A DNA stretch of 64,000 nucleotides. It comes from Bin87 sp034423115. GTDB taxonomy: Bacteria > Chloroflexota > Dehalococcoidia > Lucifugimonadales > UBA3495. Under the pieces are notes generated by a model. It had not been told where the DNA came from, did not search any database, and saw only the letters and a list, made by a program, of their open reading frames with translations. Every line of letters starts with the position of its first letter. The first letter of the stretch is position 1. The translations under genes were made by a program, and so were the position numbers. Location of the stretch: assembly GCA_034423115.1 (NCBI GenBank), contig DAOUJD010000033.1:31198-95197 (forward strand), in the 5' to 3' direction. This document shows, piece after piece, positions 16,186-24,933 of this stretch.

Positions 16186-17682
16186 ATGAACAAAGTCGAA
16201 GCGCTCAAAGCCGAGAAAGACGGACTGGACATCTTGAACGACATTCCCAACTTCAGCAAGGAGGGTTGGGAATCCATCCCCGCGGATGACCGGGACCGCC
16301 TCAAGTGGGCCGGCATCTTCTTCCGACGGCAGACTCCAGGCCGGTTCATGATGCGCATCCGGATTTCCAACGGCATCAGCAACTCGGCCCAGTTCCGCGC
16401 CATCGCCGGCATCAGCGACGACTACGGCAAGAGGTTCGCCGACCTCACCACGCGCCAGCAGATTCAGTTGCGCGAGTTCAGCATCGAGCAGGTGCCGGAT
16501 ATCTGGCGGCGCTTGGACGACGTTGGCCTGATCTCGCTGCAAACGGGCATGGACAACATCCGAACCGTCGTGGGCTGCCCGGCAGCCGGCCTGACTCCCC
16601 ACGAGTTGCTGGACGCATCACCCATCGCCCGCGAGTTCACCGACATGTTCGTGGGCAACCGGGAGTACACCAACCTGCCGCGCAAGTTCAACGTCACCAT
16701 CACGGGATGCCTGGAAAACTGCACCCACGTTGCCACCCAGGACATCGCCATGACTCCGGCCGTCAAGACGGTTGAGGGTCAGGAAATCGTCGGGTTCAAC
16801 GTGGCGGTGGGCGGCAAGATGGGGTCCGGAGGCTACACGCCAAACACGCCGCTGGATCTGTTCGTAAGGCCCGAAGAAGCCGCCGAAATCTGCAACCACA
16901 TCGTGCTGATCTTCCGCGACCACGGTTCACGCGAAGCCCGCAACAAGGTGCGCCTGGCTTTCCTGATTGCCGAGTGGGGAGCCGAAAGGTTCCGCGCCGA
17001 AATCGAAGCGCGGGCGGGACGTACGCTGTTGTCCGCCGGCAGGGACGCCGCGACAGATAACCACACGAGCCACATCGGGATCTTCCCACAGAAGCAGGCC
17101 GGCCTGAACTACGTGGGCCTGTGTGTACCGGTGGGTCGCATCACCACGGCGCAACTGCAGGGCGTGGCCGACCTGGCCGACGAGTACGGGGACGGTGAAA
17201 TTCGTATCACGCCGGAGCAGAACCTGATCATCCCCAACGTACCCGACGAACGGCTGGAAGCGCTGACTGGCGAACCATTGCTGCAAACTTTGTCCTATCG
17301 GCCGTCGAACATCACGCGGGGAACGGTGAGCTGCACCGGCATCGATTACTGCCACTTCTCGCTGATCGAGACCAAGGAGCGCGCCACGGAAACGGCCCGC
17401 GTGCTGGAACAGCGGCTGCCCAATATCGGCCCGGTGTCGCTGTATTGGTCCGGCTGTGCCAACGGGTGCGCCAACCACGCCCTGGCGGACATCGGTCTGG
17501 TGGGCAAGCGAGTACGAATCGACGACGAAATCGTGGAGGCGGTGGACATCTACCGGGGAGGCGCAGCGGCACGCGCCACTAATGGCAAGCCCCCGGTGCC
17601 GGTGATGAGCAACGTCGCCTGTTCAGATCTGCCCCAGGTGCTGGAAGAGATGCTGACGCGACAGGAAGGCGACGTTTGCTGA
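16186..17682 (+). CDS. nirA: Ferredoxin-type nitrite (or sulfite) reductase
   Basis: 498 residues with two symmetric ferredoxin-like and siroheme-binding halves. The cluster-binding cysteines are Cys383 and Cys389 in CTGIDYC, then Cys424 and Cys428 in SGCANGC, ligating a [4Fe-4S] centre bridged to siroheme. The CTGxxYCxxxxxETK pattern favours assimilatory nitrite reductase (NirA-type, nitrite to ammonium), but sulfite reductases share the fold. AGGGAG precedes ATG by about ten bases. No nitrate reductase, nitrite transporter or siroheme gene is adjacent, so the substrate remains an inference. A GGGGGCAGG hairpin separates it from the convergent amidase. Confidence 0.82.
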   Translation: MNKVEALKAEKDGLDILNDIPNFSKEGWESIPADDRDRLKWAGIFFRRQTPGRFMMRIRISNGISNSAQFRAIAGISDDYGKRFADLTTRQQIQLREFSIEQVPDIWRRLDDVGLISLQTGMDNIRTVVGCPAAGLTPHELLDASPIAREFTDMFVGNREYTNLPRKFNVTITGCLENCTHVATQDIAMTPAVKTVEGQEIVGFNVAVGGKMGSGGYTPNTPLDLFVRPEEAAEICNHIVLIFRDHGSREARNKVRLAFLIAEWGAERFRAEIEARAGRTLLSAGRDAATDNHTSHIGIFPQKQAGLNYVGLCVPVGRITTAQLQGVADLADEYGDGEIRITPEQNLIIPNVPDERLEALTGEPLLQTLSYRPSNITRGTVSCTGIDYCHFSLIETKERATETARVLEQRLPNIGPVSLYWSGCANGCANHALADIGLVGKRVRIDDEIVEAVDIYRGGAAARATNGKPPVPVMSNVACSDLPQVLEEMLTRQEGDVC

Positions 17683-17707
17683 CGTGATCGGCACTGCGAA
17701 ACGATTT

Positions 17708-17732
17708 GGGGGCAGGTTTGAATCCTGCCCCT
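17708..17732. terminator. Palindrome between convergent genes, also a dispersed repeat
   Basis: GGGGGCAGG and CCTGCCCCT form a stem around TTTGAAT. Relatives occur at about 30484 and 35557. Lying between the convergent reductase and amidase stops, it could terminate both transcripts. Confidence 0.5.
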
Positions 17733-17764
17733 ACTCGTTGGCAAACCCCTGGATCGCGGAGAGT

Positions 17765-19183
17765 TCAGGACACGGGCGGGCGGTGTTGGCTCCAAGGCTG
17801 GGCGTCCTCGAAGGCAGCCATGGCGCGGAGCACGCGGCCCTCGGCTCCGGCGGGGCCCACCAGGTGCAGGCCGATGGGCAGGCCGGCTGCTGAAAATCCA
17901 CAGGGTACGCTGGCCGCCGTCTGGCCGCTCATGTTGATGGGGAAGGTGAAGGGCAGGTAGCCCCACCAGGGATCTACCGAACGGCCGGCGATGGTGGTGG
18001 GATGCTCGCCGATGGGGAAGGCAGTTACGGCCATGGCTGGCGTGAGCAGCAGGTCGTAGGTGTTGAAGAAATCCGCGAAGCGACGCTTGTGCCGGTCAAC
18101 GTAGGCCAGGGCGCGGGACAGGTCGGCGGCGGAGTATTGGGACGCAGCGTCGTACGTGTTGCGGACGTAGTGGGTAAGTTCGTCGCGGCGTTCGGGATAG
18201 AGATCGATGTTGGAGGTGTAGGAGGCGGTGCCGAACACGGTGGCGAAGGCCGGGAACGGGTCGCTCTCGATCTCGGGGGCGGCCTCCTCGACGATGGCGC
18301 CCATCTCCTGGAACACCTGGGCGGCGGCGCGGGTTACCTGCACCACCTCGGGGTCAACGGCGGCATAGCCAAAGTCGTCGCTCCAGGCGATCCGCCAACC
18401 CTGAACGCCGCCCTTCAACGCTGTGGTGTAGTCGGGCGGCGTGTCTGTCATGGTGTTGGGGTCGCGGGAGTCGGGGCCGGCCAGCACCTGCAAGAGCATG
18501 GCGGTATCGGCCACCGTGCGGCTCATGGGACCCGACTGGGAGAAGTGGTTGACCGCGGGGCCACCGTATCCGCCGTAGCGGGGCACGCGACCGTGGGACG
18601 GTTTGATGCCGGTGACGCCGCTGAAACTGGACGGAATGCGGATGCTGCCGCCGCCGTCACTGCCGGTGGCCAGGGTGCAGAGGCCGGCGGCTAAGGCAGA
18701 CGCCGCCCCGCCGCTGCTGCCACCTGGAGTGTAGTCGGTGTTCCACGGATTGCGGCAGGGATCGCTGACCAGGTTCTCGGTGGTGCCGGACTGGCCGAAC
18801 TCAGGTGTGTTGGTCTTGCCCAGGATGATTGCGCCGGCGGCCTTGACGCGCTCGACGACGATGGAATCCATGTCGGGCACGCGGTCGCGGAATATGGCGG
18901 AACCCATGGTGGTGGTCACGCCCTTGGTGAGTTCCAGGTCCTTGATAGAGATAGGGATGCCGTGGAGCGGGCCGAGGCTGTCGCCGCGTTGCACGGCCTC
19001 ATCGGCGGCACGGGCGTCAGCGAGGGCCTGGTCGGGGCAGAGGGCGAGGTAGGCGCTGAGGCGTGGGTTGAGTTCCTCAATGCGCTGGTAGAAAAACTCG
19101 GTGAGTTCGACGGAGGAGATATCTCCATCGGCGATCATGCGTCGGATTTCGGTGGCGGGTGCGAAGGCGAGTTCGGAGTCCAT
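17765..19183 (-). CDS. Amidase signature family hydrolase
   Basis: 472 residues, the usual size of amidase-signature enzymes, which hydrolyse carboxamides. The Ser-cisSer-Lys triad is visible: Lys81 in SIKD, the cis-Ser in GGSSGG (about 157) and the nucleophile Ser181 in GSDGGGSIR. No accessory domain and no signal peptide. The GatA role in tRNA amidation is unlikely because gatC/gatB are absent nearby and GatA-specific segments are not evident. A small membrane-protein gene lies 48 bases upstream on the same strand. Substrate unknown. Confidence 0.9.
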   Translation of the reverse strand: MDSELAFAPATEIRRMIADGDISSVELTEFFYQRIEELNPRLSAYLALCPDQALADARAADEAVQRGDSLGPLHGIPISIKDLELTKGVTTTMGSAIFRDRVPDMDSIVVERVKAAGAIILGKTNTPEFGQSGTTENLVSDPCRNPWNTDYTPGGSSGGAASALAAGLCTLATGSDGGGSIRIPSSFSGVTGIKPSHGRVPRYGGYGGPAVNHFSQSGPMSRTVADTAMLLQVLAGPDSRDPNTMTDTPPDYTTALKGGVQGWRIAWSDDFGYAAVDPEVVQVTRAAAQVFQEMGAIVEEAAPEIESDPFPAFATVFGTASYTSNIDLYPERRDELTHYVRNTYDAASQYSAADLSRALAYVDRHKRRFADFFNTYDLLLTPAMAVTAFPIGEHPTTIAGRSVDPWWGYLPFTFPINMSGQTAASVPCGFSAAGLPIGLHLVGPAGAEGRVLRAMAAFEDAQPWSQHRPPVS

Positions 19184-19231
19184 AATGCGATCCTGTTGAT
19201 GGTCGGTGCCTGAGATTGTGCTAAGCAGGGT

Positions 19232-19639
19232 TTACTCGGATTCGTCTTTAACCGTTTCTCCGGAAATTATCCTGACCTGTTCCGGTGTGAGGGGCACGCC
19301 CAGTTTGGCCATTTCGCGTTGGATACGCTCGCGCTCTGCTTGCCGGCTTTGCATGTCCCTTTTTATGTCCCTTTTTTCAGCCCACGCTTTTACAGTCTCT
19401 CTCGCCGCGAAAAACACTATCATTCCTCCGTAGAACACCATCGACGTGGGAAACAGCAGCAGCGTCGCGACTATGATGATCCCGTCGTCCCACTCCGTCA
19501 GCGACGTGAGATGACCCAACAACGGCGAACCATCGCATCCCGCACAGCCCGCAAGCAACACCGTAACCAGCATGCTGACGCTGATCGACACTGCCCCGTC
19601 AAAAAATCGCCACGTTAGGCGGTTCCCCTCGTCTCGCAT
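19232..19639 (-). CDS. Small membrane protein with charged coiled-coil tail
   Basis: 135 residues. Two hydrophobic stretches are visible (about 14-32, SISVSMLVTVLLAGCAGC, and about 52-80, DGIIIVATLLLFPTSMVFYGGMIVFF), then a highly charged helical tail (KAWAEKRDIKRDMQSRQAERERIQREMAKLG). AGGAT lies six or seven bases before ATG. The Cys-containing first segment could be read as a lipobox-like LLAGC, but a second membrane helix follows. No known family. It is upstream of the amidase on the same strand and may be co-transcribed. Confidence 0.55.
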   Translation of the reverse strand: MRDEGNRLTWRFFDGAVSISVSMLVTVLLAGCAGCDGSPLLGHLTSLTEWDDGIIIVATLLLFPTSMVFYGGMIVFFAARETVKAWAEKRDIKRDMQSRQAERERIQREMAKLGVPLTPEQVRIISGETVKDESE

Positions 19640-19812
19640 TGTATCATCCTAGCGTGGGCGTCTCCCTTTTTTGGGTTGACAATCTACCACTCCCGCTGTC
19701 TGACATCCCCCGTTTCGCCACGCCGGAGCGTCACCAATTTTTGGCAAATCGGAACGGTGATCGTTGGCAGGATCGTGTATAGTAGGCGTCCGTTGCGCCG
19801 GCCAGGGGAATC

Positions 19813-20841
19813 ATGGTGCGGGCGCTGCTTGCTTTGATCATGGCTACCGTTGGAATCATCGCAAACCCCGCCGCCAGCAAGGACATACGCCGGCTGGTAG
19901 CGCAGGGCCGCGTGGTGCCTGACTGGGAGAAGGTGAACACCGTCCGGAGGGCGCTGATCGGGCTGCAATCCACCGAGGTTGACAAGGTGGTGGCGATGCC
20001 CGACAGCGGGAATCTGTGTCGTAGGGCTGCCGACGATTCGGGCATCAGCATACCGCTGGAGATGCTGCCAATGTCGCCGCTGTACACCGAGGGGGACACG
20101 ACCCGGGCAGCAGCGATGATGGCGGAAATGGGCGTGGGATGCCTGATCACGCTGGGCGGCGACGGCACCAACCGGGCGGTGGCAGTGGGAACCAACCAGA
20201 TACCGGTGGTGGCGATCTCCACGGGCACCAACAATATATTCCCGGTGATGGTGGAGGGCACGCTGGCCGGGATTGCCGCAGGGCTGATCGCATCGGGACG
20301 GCTCAGCGCGAACGACGCCGCGATAGTCAGCAAGACACTGCACATCCACGTGAACGGCGAGCCGACGGAACTGGCGCTGGTGGACGTCGCGGTCTCGCGC
20401 GAACGGTACGTGGCGACCCGAGCAATATGGGACCTGCGCACCGTGTATGAGGTGTTTTTGACTCGCGCGGAGCCGGCCGGCATCGGCCTGTCGTCCATCG
20501 GCGGGCGGCTGCATCCCCTGTCGCTGGCCGACGTGGGCGGGCTACACTACCGTCTCGCGGGGCCAGACGCGGATCCGGACGGCTCATCCACGGTGATTGC
20601 GCCGGTGGCTCCGGGCATGGTGGAGCCGGCGACGATCGCGAGGTGGGACCTGCTGCACGAGGGCGTTCCCGTGTCATTGCAACGGCGCTATTGCACCATC
20701 GCCCTGGACGGCGAACGGTCGCTGGTGCTGAGTCCCGATGACGCCGTGGAGGTGGTGCTGGCGCGGGATGGGCCGCCGGTGGTGCAGGTGCAGCGGGCGC
20801 TATTGCGGGCGGCGCAACTGGGTCTGTTCAACCACCCCTGA
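19813..20841 (+). CDS. AcoX/NAD-kinase-like protein
   Basis: 342 residues. The nucleotide-binding signature of the NAD kinase/diacylglycerol kinase superfamily is clear: LITLGGDGTNRAVA (about 115-128) and ISTGTNN (about 139-145). The opening VGIIANPAASKDIRRLV is characteristic of the AcoX-type branch linked in some bacteria to acetoin catabolism, whose reaction is not firmly known. ATG 19840 (MATVGIIANP) fits homologues; ATG 19813 has AGGGGA upstream. No acetoin dehydrogenase genes are nearby. Its stop overlaps the start of the TauE gene (TGATG), so the two are translationally coupled. Confidence 0.8.
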   Translation: MVRALLALIMATVGIIANPAASKDIRRLVAQGRVVPDWEKVNTVRRALIGLQSTEVDKVVAMPDSGNLCRRAADDSGISIPLEMLPMSPLYTEGDTTRAAAMMAEMGVGCLITLGGDGTNRAVAVGTNQIPVVAISTGTNNIFPVMVEGTLAGIAAGLIASGRLSANDAAIVSKTLHIHVNGEPTELALVDVAVSRERYVATRAIWDLRTVYEVFLTRAEPAGIGLSSIGGRLHPLSLADVGGLHYRLAGPDADPDGSSTVIAPVAPGMVEPATIARWDLLHEGVPVSLQRRYCTIALDGERSLVLSPDDAVEVVLARDGPPVVQVQRALLRAAQLGLFNHP

Positions 20842-21584
20842 TGCTGGCCGGCTGGGAGTTGGTCGTCGGCCTGGCGGCGCTGCTGCTGGGTTCGTTCGTT
20901 TTCAGCGCGGTGGGTTTCGGGATGGCGCTGGCGATGGCGCCGATACTGCTGCTGATACTGGAGCCGCAGCAGGTGGTGGTGCTGGCCAACTCGATGATCG
21001 TGCTGGCTACGGTGATGATCCTGGCACAAACCTGGCGGCATTACCGATGGAGACAGTCGCGGCTGTTCGTGGTGGCCGGACTGCCGCCGGTACCGTTGGG
21101 TGTATTCCTGTTGAGTACTGCCGCGCCAACGGTGCTGCGGACGGCGATCGCCGGTCTTATCTTGGTGATTGCCCTATTGATGCTGTTCGACGTGCGGCTG
21201 CCCGGGGCCCGGACACGTGGGGGCGCGGTCGGTTTCGGATTCACGACGACGCTGCTGACCACCACGCTAAGCATCGGCGGTTTTGTGGCCGGCATCTACG
21301 CTATCGAGCAAGACTGGTCCCGGGAGCAGATGCGGGCAACGCTGGCGGTGTATTTCCTGCTGGCGGGAGCGCTGGGTCTCGCGCTGTACGCGGTGACGGG
21401 GTTGCTCTCACGGGAGATGGTGTACGACATTGGTGTCGGCGCGCCGGCGGTGGTTGTGGGGGCGCTGGCGGGCGGTTGGTTATCGCGACGGATGAGCCTG
21501 GAGGTGTTCCGCTACGCCGCTCTGTTTGTGATCATCGGTGGATGCCTGGCGCTGTTGGGACGGGAGGTGTGGCGATTAGCATGA
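20841..21584 (+). CDS. TauE/SafE family anion exporter
   Basis: 247 residues with about eight hydrophobic helices. The family's two-repeat layout is visible: SAVGFGMALAMAPILLLILEPQQVV in the first half and TTLSIGGFVAGIYAI in the second. TauE/SafE proteins export sulfite, sulfoacetate or other small anions through the inner membrane. ATG overlaps the upstream AcoX-like stop in TGATG. The pairing suggests that the product or substrate of the kinase-like protein might be exported or imported, but this is inference; the transported ion is unknown. Confidence 0.85.
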   Translation: MLAGWELVVGLAALLLGSFVFSAVGFGMALAMAPILLLILEPQQVVVLANSMIVLATVMILAQTWRHYRWRQSRLFVVAGLPPVPLGVFLLSTAAPTVLRTAIAGLILVIALLMLFDVRLPGARTRGGAVGFGFTTTLLTTTLSIGGFVAGIYAIEQDWSREQMRATLAVYFLLAGALGLALYAVTGLLSREMVYDIGVGAPAVVVGALAGGWLSRRMSLEVFRYAALFVIIGGCLALLGREVWRLA

Positions 21585-21621
21585 CGTCTGATCGAATACA
21601 GGCCAATCCTCACGAATAGGG

Positions 21622-21816
21622 TTACTGCCTGTTCAATTCGAACACAATCACTTGACAAGCATTCCCGGCGCTGTCCATTCCTGGTTCGTAGTGGTAACCA
21701 TCGCAACGATATGCTCTTTCATATCGAACATTCCTACGTGATTCGGACTGGAACAGGTGAAGCGTTTTTCCGTCGGAGACGTGATTCGCTATTGCTCTGT
21801 TGATTTGCGTCAGATG
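21622..21816 (-). pseudogene. C-terminal remnant of an HNH/SRA-like endonuclease
   Basis: About 64 codons, reading through TLHLFQSES, YRCDGYHYEP and QVIVFELNRQ before a stop. The pattern K-x-L-H-L-F, Y-x-C-x-G-Y, then x-I-V-F-E-L is found at the end of SRA/YDG-like domains that accompany HNH nucleases. There is no start codon and the frame runs straight into the 3' end of trxB. It is therefore read as the tail of a lost restriction-type gene. The region is visibly AT-richer than its neighbours. Confidence 0.5.
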
Positions 21817-21820
21817 TACG

Positions 21821-22741
21821 TCAGGATGAGAGGTCGTGGAAGGCGGCCAGGGCGGCGGTGATGCCGTCGCCGACGGCTGCGCCCAACTGGCGGGTGGATT
21901 CGGCGCGAGCGTCGCCGCAGACGTACACCTTGGGGATGTTGGTGCGCATGTGGATGTCGGCGCGGATGTGGCCCAGTTCGTCCATGTCCAACTGGTCTTT
22001 GAAAGCCTCGGTGTTGGGGTGGAAGCCGACGTAAACGAACGCGGCGGCGGTGGGGTAGTCGTAAATCTCGCCGGTTTTGAGGTCCTTGACGCGGGCAGCC
22101 TCCAGGACGTCGTTGCCGACGAACTCCTCGACGACGTGGCTCCACAGCCACTTGTATTTGGGATTGGCAAAGGCGCGGTCCTGGAGCACCTTGGTGGCGC
22201 GGAGTTCATCGCGCCGGTGGATGATGGTAACCGAGTTGCAGATGCCGGTGAGGTAGAAACTCTCGTCCATGGCGGAGTCGCCGCCGCCGACGACCACCAC
22301 GTCCTGACCACGGAAGAAGTTTCCGTCGCATACGGCGCAGTAGGAGACGCCGCGACCGCCGAATTCGTCCTCGCCGGGCACTCCCAGCTTGTTGTGGGCT
22401 CCGCCGGTGGCGATGATAATTGCCTTGGCGGTGAAATCCCCCTCAGAGGTCCGGACCAGCTTGCGGTCATCGTAGAGGTTTTCCACCGACTCGACCTCGG
22501 CGAACTCCATTTCGGCGCCGAACCGATCCGCCTGGTTGTACATCTCGTCGGCCAGTTCCTGACCCTTTACGCCGGCGCGGAACCCCGGGTAGTTCTCAAT
22601 GTCGTCGGTGATCAGGAGTTGGCCGCCGGGACCGATGCTCTCGATCATGAGAGTGCTGAGCATGGCGCGGGTGGAATAGAGGCCGGCGGACATACCGGCG
22701 GCGCCGGCGCCGAGAATCACAACGTCGTAGTCCTTTGCCAT
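21821..22741 (-). CDS. trxB: Thioredoxin reductase
   Basis: 306 residues, typical length. FAD-binding GAGAAGMSAGLY (11-22), the redox-active pair Cys135-Cys138 in CAVC, the NADPH-binding GGGDSAMDE and the C-terminal FAD segment YVCGDARAE are all in order. The enzyme reduces thioredoxin with NADPH in the cytosol. GGAGGG lies just upstream of the start (complement of CCCTCC at 22752-22757). The epimerase gene lies 80 bases upstream on the same strand. The C-terminal stop abuts the endonuclease remnant, so whatever inserted or was deleted there spared the reductase. Confidence 0.93.
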   Translation of the reverse strand: MAKDYDVVILGAGAAGMSAGLYSTRAMLSTLMIESIGPGGQLLITDDIENYPGFRAGVKGQELADEMYNQADRFGAEMEFAEVESVENLYDDRKLVRTSEGDFTAKAIIIATGGAHNKLGVPGEDEFGGRGVSYCAVCDGNFFRGQDVVVVGGGDSAMDESFYLTGICNSVTIIHRRDELRATKVLQDRAFANPKYKWLWSHVVEEFVGNDVLEAARVKDLKTGEIYDYPTAAAFVYVGFHPNTEAFKDQLDMDELGHIRADIHMRTNIPKVYVCGDARAESTRQLGAAVGDGITAALAAFHDLSS

Positions 22742-22821
22742 CGAAATGGTCCCTCCTATCGGGTGGTGGTAGTCCTACCCTGGTGGTCAGGCGAGATAGT
22801 TGCTTGGCGCGCCTCCACACA

Positions 22822-23793
22822 TCAGCGATTTGCGCCGTAACGGGCGCGGGCCGACCGCCGCACCGAGGCCGCGCGAACGTAATCGACGGCATGGCGAAGG
22901 CCTTCCTCAAGCGATACCTTGGGTTCCCAGCTCAGTTCCCTGGCGGCGCGGCTGGACTCCAGGGCGATGCTCAAAACTTCGCCAGCCCGCCGGGGCCGAT
23001 AAACCGGCTCCTGGAAAAACTCCGTACACGCCTGCAACAGGGAATGGATGCGGTTGATAGTAACAGGCTCGCCCGTGCCTATGTTGTAAGTTCCGCCGTC
23101 GCCTCGATATGCCGCCGCCAGGTTGGCTTCGACCACGTCGGACACGTACACGAAGTCCCGTTCCTGCTCACCATTTCCATAGATGTTGGGGCTGCGGCCC
23201 CGGAGCATCAAACCGGCGAAGATGGCGATCACGCCGGCCTCGCCGTTGGGGTCCTGACCGGGCCCGTACACGTTGGCGTACCGCAGGATAGTGTATTGCA
23301 GGCCGTAGGTCTGGTAGAAGAGATCGAGGTACAACTCGCTGACATACTTGGACAAGGCGTACGGGGTGAGGGGATTTACGGGAGTGTCCTCGTCGCACGG
23401 GACGGTGTCCGGGTTGCCGTAGATGGCGCCGCCAGTGGAGGAGAAAACGATCTTGTCGACCCCTTCGGCGGCGGCGGCGGACAGCAGCCGGATGGTGCCC
23501 AGCACGTTGGAATCGGCGTCGGCCACCGGATCCAGCGTGGACTGTCGCACGCTGCTCTGGGCGGCCAGGTGAAATATTATCTCGGGCCCTTCGCGCTGAA
23601 TGATCTGGTTGATCCGTGGATCATTGATCGGGGCGTGATAGAAGGTCGCCCGGTGGTCGAGATTGCGCAGTTGACCCGAGCTGAGGTCGTCAACCACGGC
23701 CACCGCGTAGCCACTATCCAGCAGGCCGCTTACGAGGTGCGACCCGATAAAACCGGCGCCGCCGGTTACCAATACCTTGGTGGATTCTTCCAT
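22822..23793 (-). CDS. NAD-dependent epimerase/dehydratase (UDP-glucose 4-epimerase-like)
   Basis: About 323 residues of the extended short-chain dehydrogenase family. The NAD-binding GGAGFIGSH lies at 11-19, the catalytic Tyr-Lys pair in PYALSKY, the Ser/Thr in FSSTGGAIYG, and the substrate segment RYANVYGPGQ follows. These enzymes act on nucleotide sugars, for example UDP-glucose/galactose; the exact sugar cannot be read. I chose ATG 23793 (MEESTKVLVTGG) because the longer frame to 23835 precedes the conserved fold. It lies upstream of trxB on the same strand, an unexpected pairing with no clear shared pathway. Confidence 0.88.
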   Translation of the reverse strand: MEESTKVLVTGGAGFIGSHLVSGLLDSGYAVAVVDDLSSGQLRNLDHRATFYHAPINDPRINQIIQREGPEIIFHLAAQSSVRQSTLDPVADADSNVLGTIRLLSAAAAEGVDKIVFSSTGGAIYGNPDTVPCDEDTPVNPLTPYALSKYVSELYLDLFYQTYGLQYTILRYANVYGPGQDPNGEAGVIAIFAGLMLRGRSPNIYGNGEQERDFVYVSDVVEANLAAAYRGDGGTYNIGTGEPVTINRIHSLLQACTEFFQEPVYRPRRAGEVLSIALESSRAARELSWEPKVSLEEGLRHAVDYVRAASVRRSARARYGANR

Positions 23794-23887
23794 ATATTCC
23801 GGCACTTGGGAGGGGAGTTTGGTGCACAATCCCAACGTATATCCTAATTGATGCGGGGAAGTCCGGCAAGAAGAAACGCGCGACCGC

Positions 23888-24032
23888 CAGGGCCTTTCTA
23901 AAGTTGATCCGTCATTCCCGCTTCCGCGGGAATCCAGGCGGTGATTGTGCTCAGAATGTTCTGGATTCCGGCTTTCGCCGGAATGACGGTTTGTGGTGAA
24001 AGGACGCTAACCGGGACTTTGAAAAGGCCCTG
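23888..24032. mobile_element. Family A non-autonomous element, copy 4 (different interior)
   Basis: Ends CAGGGCCTTTCTAAAGTT and GACTTTGAAAAGGCCCTG. The interior is GTCATTCCCGCTTCCGCGGG and TCCGGCTTTCGCCGGAATGA rather than the CTGAGCCTGTC arms of other copies. Flanked by CGCGACCGC (23879-23887) and AGCAACCGC (24033-24041), an approximate 9-bp duplication. Confidence 0.75.
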
Positions 24033-24083
24033 AGCAACCGCCAGGCTTTTTGATTATCGGTGTAAACCGGGTTGAGGGCACGG

Positions 24084-24416
24084 CTAGCGCGCGGGGGCGG
24101 GTAGGTCCCAGCGGAGGAATTTGTGGTAGCGGTCGCCGTCAATCCAGGGAAGGAGGTTGATGACGATGTCTTCAGGGTGAGGGACGTCCTCCTGTCGTCG
24201 GGCATTGTCCAGGCAGTGGCGAAGGTTACCGAAGGTGGGGAGGCGGCAGCCGGCCTTGACGAAGCGCTCGATGACTTCGGCGGGTTCGGGAGGTTGGTCG
24301 GGGTCCCATTCGTCGCTGACGGCTTCAGCGATGCGTCGGAGCTTGATGATGGTGAGTTCGAGGGCGAACCTGCGCTTGAGGACGTTGATGCGGCGCCGGA
24401 TTTGGGAGATGGTCAT
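24084..24416 (-). CDS. Conserved orphan protein of 110 residues (copy 2)
   Basis: Paralogue of the gene at 11488: same length, nearly identical first 30 residues (SQIRRRIN, KRRFALELTI, IKLRRIAEAV) and identical last 29 (PHPEDIVINL, LPWIDGDRYH, KFLRWDLPA). Divergence is concentrated around residues 33-40 and 63-77. GAGGTAATCC precedes the ATG, matching the AGAGGTAACCCC of copy 1. The gene sits next to a family A element and repeat DNA, as does copy 1. No family recognised; function unknown. Confidence 0.72.
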   Translation of the reverse strand: MTISQIRRRINVLKRRFALELTIIKLRRIAEAVSDEWDPDQPPEPAEVIERFVKAGCRLPTFGNLRHCLDNARRQEDVPHPEDIVINLLPWIDGDRYHKFLRWDLPAPAR

Positions 24417-24491
24417 GGATTACCTCGGCGGGGGGAATTGTCATGGATGAAGGGGATGGGCAGGATGGGGGATTGGGATGGGATGGTGGAG

Positions 24492-24544
24492 ATTTTTGGG
24501 AAATCCCGCTCGTTTCCGCTCATTTCTGTTCATTTGAGTAGGGC
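24492..24544 (-). promoter_or_regulatory. Conserved block upstream of orphan gene copy 2
   Basis: Reverse complement of the block at 11348-11400 with few changes. Farther upstream, 24713-24770 repeats the CCTTACCATT / CCCCCTTGCCCC / AATGACACT block seen at 10524 and 10990. The remainder of 24545-24933 is G/T-rich on this strand and shows no gene. Confidence 0.5.
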
Positions 24545-24933
24545 TGGGATGTGTGATTGGGGGTAAATGGTGGCGGTTTGGGTTGTTTTGGGGGTGATAT
24601 TGGTGGTTTTGGCGGGCAGATGAGCGGGTTTCGGTGAGCGATGTTTACGGTGTTTGGACGTGGGCATGGCACGGCTCGCGATCTGGGTGACGGGTTGGAT
24701 TTGGTGTATTGGTTAAATGGTAAGGATGGGTGAAAGGTGGGGGCAAGGGGGAAGTGTCATTGGCAGCGGGAAAGGGCAGAGAGGGGATTTCCTGGAGAAT
24801 CGAAAGGCTGTGATGCGACCCGCAGCGTATCGCCGAGGAACCTGGGACACGTTGACGTTCAGCTCTTGAACTTGTTGAATCCGATTGAAGCCTGCCATCC
24901 TGTCGTCGTGGGCAGACACGTCAACGTGGGCTT

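Noticed and set aside
16186..17682. Calling the siroheme enzyme a dissimilatory sulfite reductase
   Set aside because: It is a single 498-residue chain with both halves fused and no dsrA/dsrB pair; the CTGxxYC..ETK motif favours the assimilatory nitrite type.
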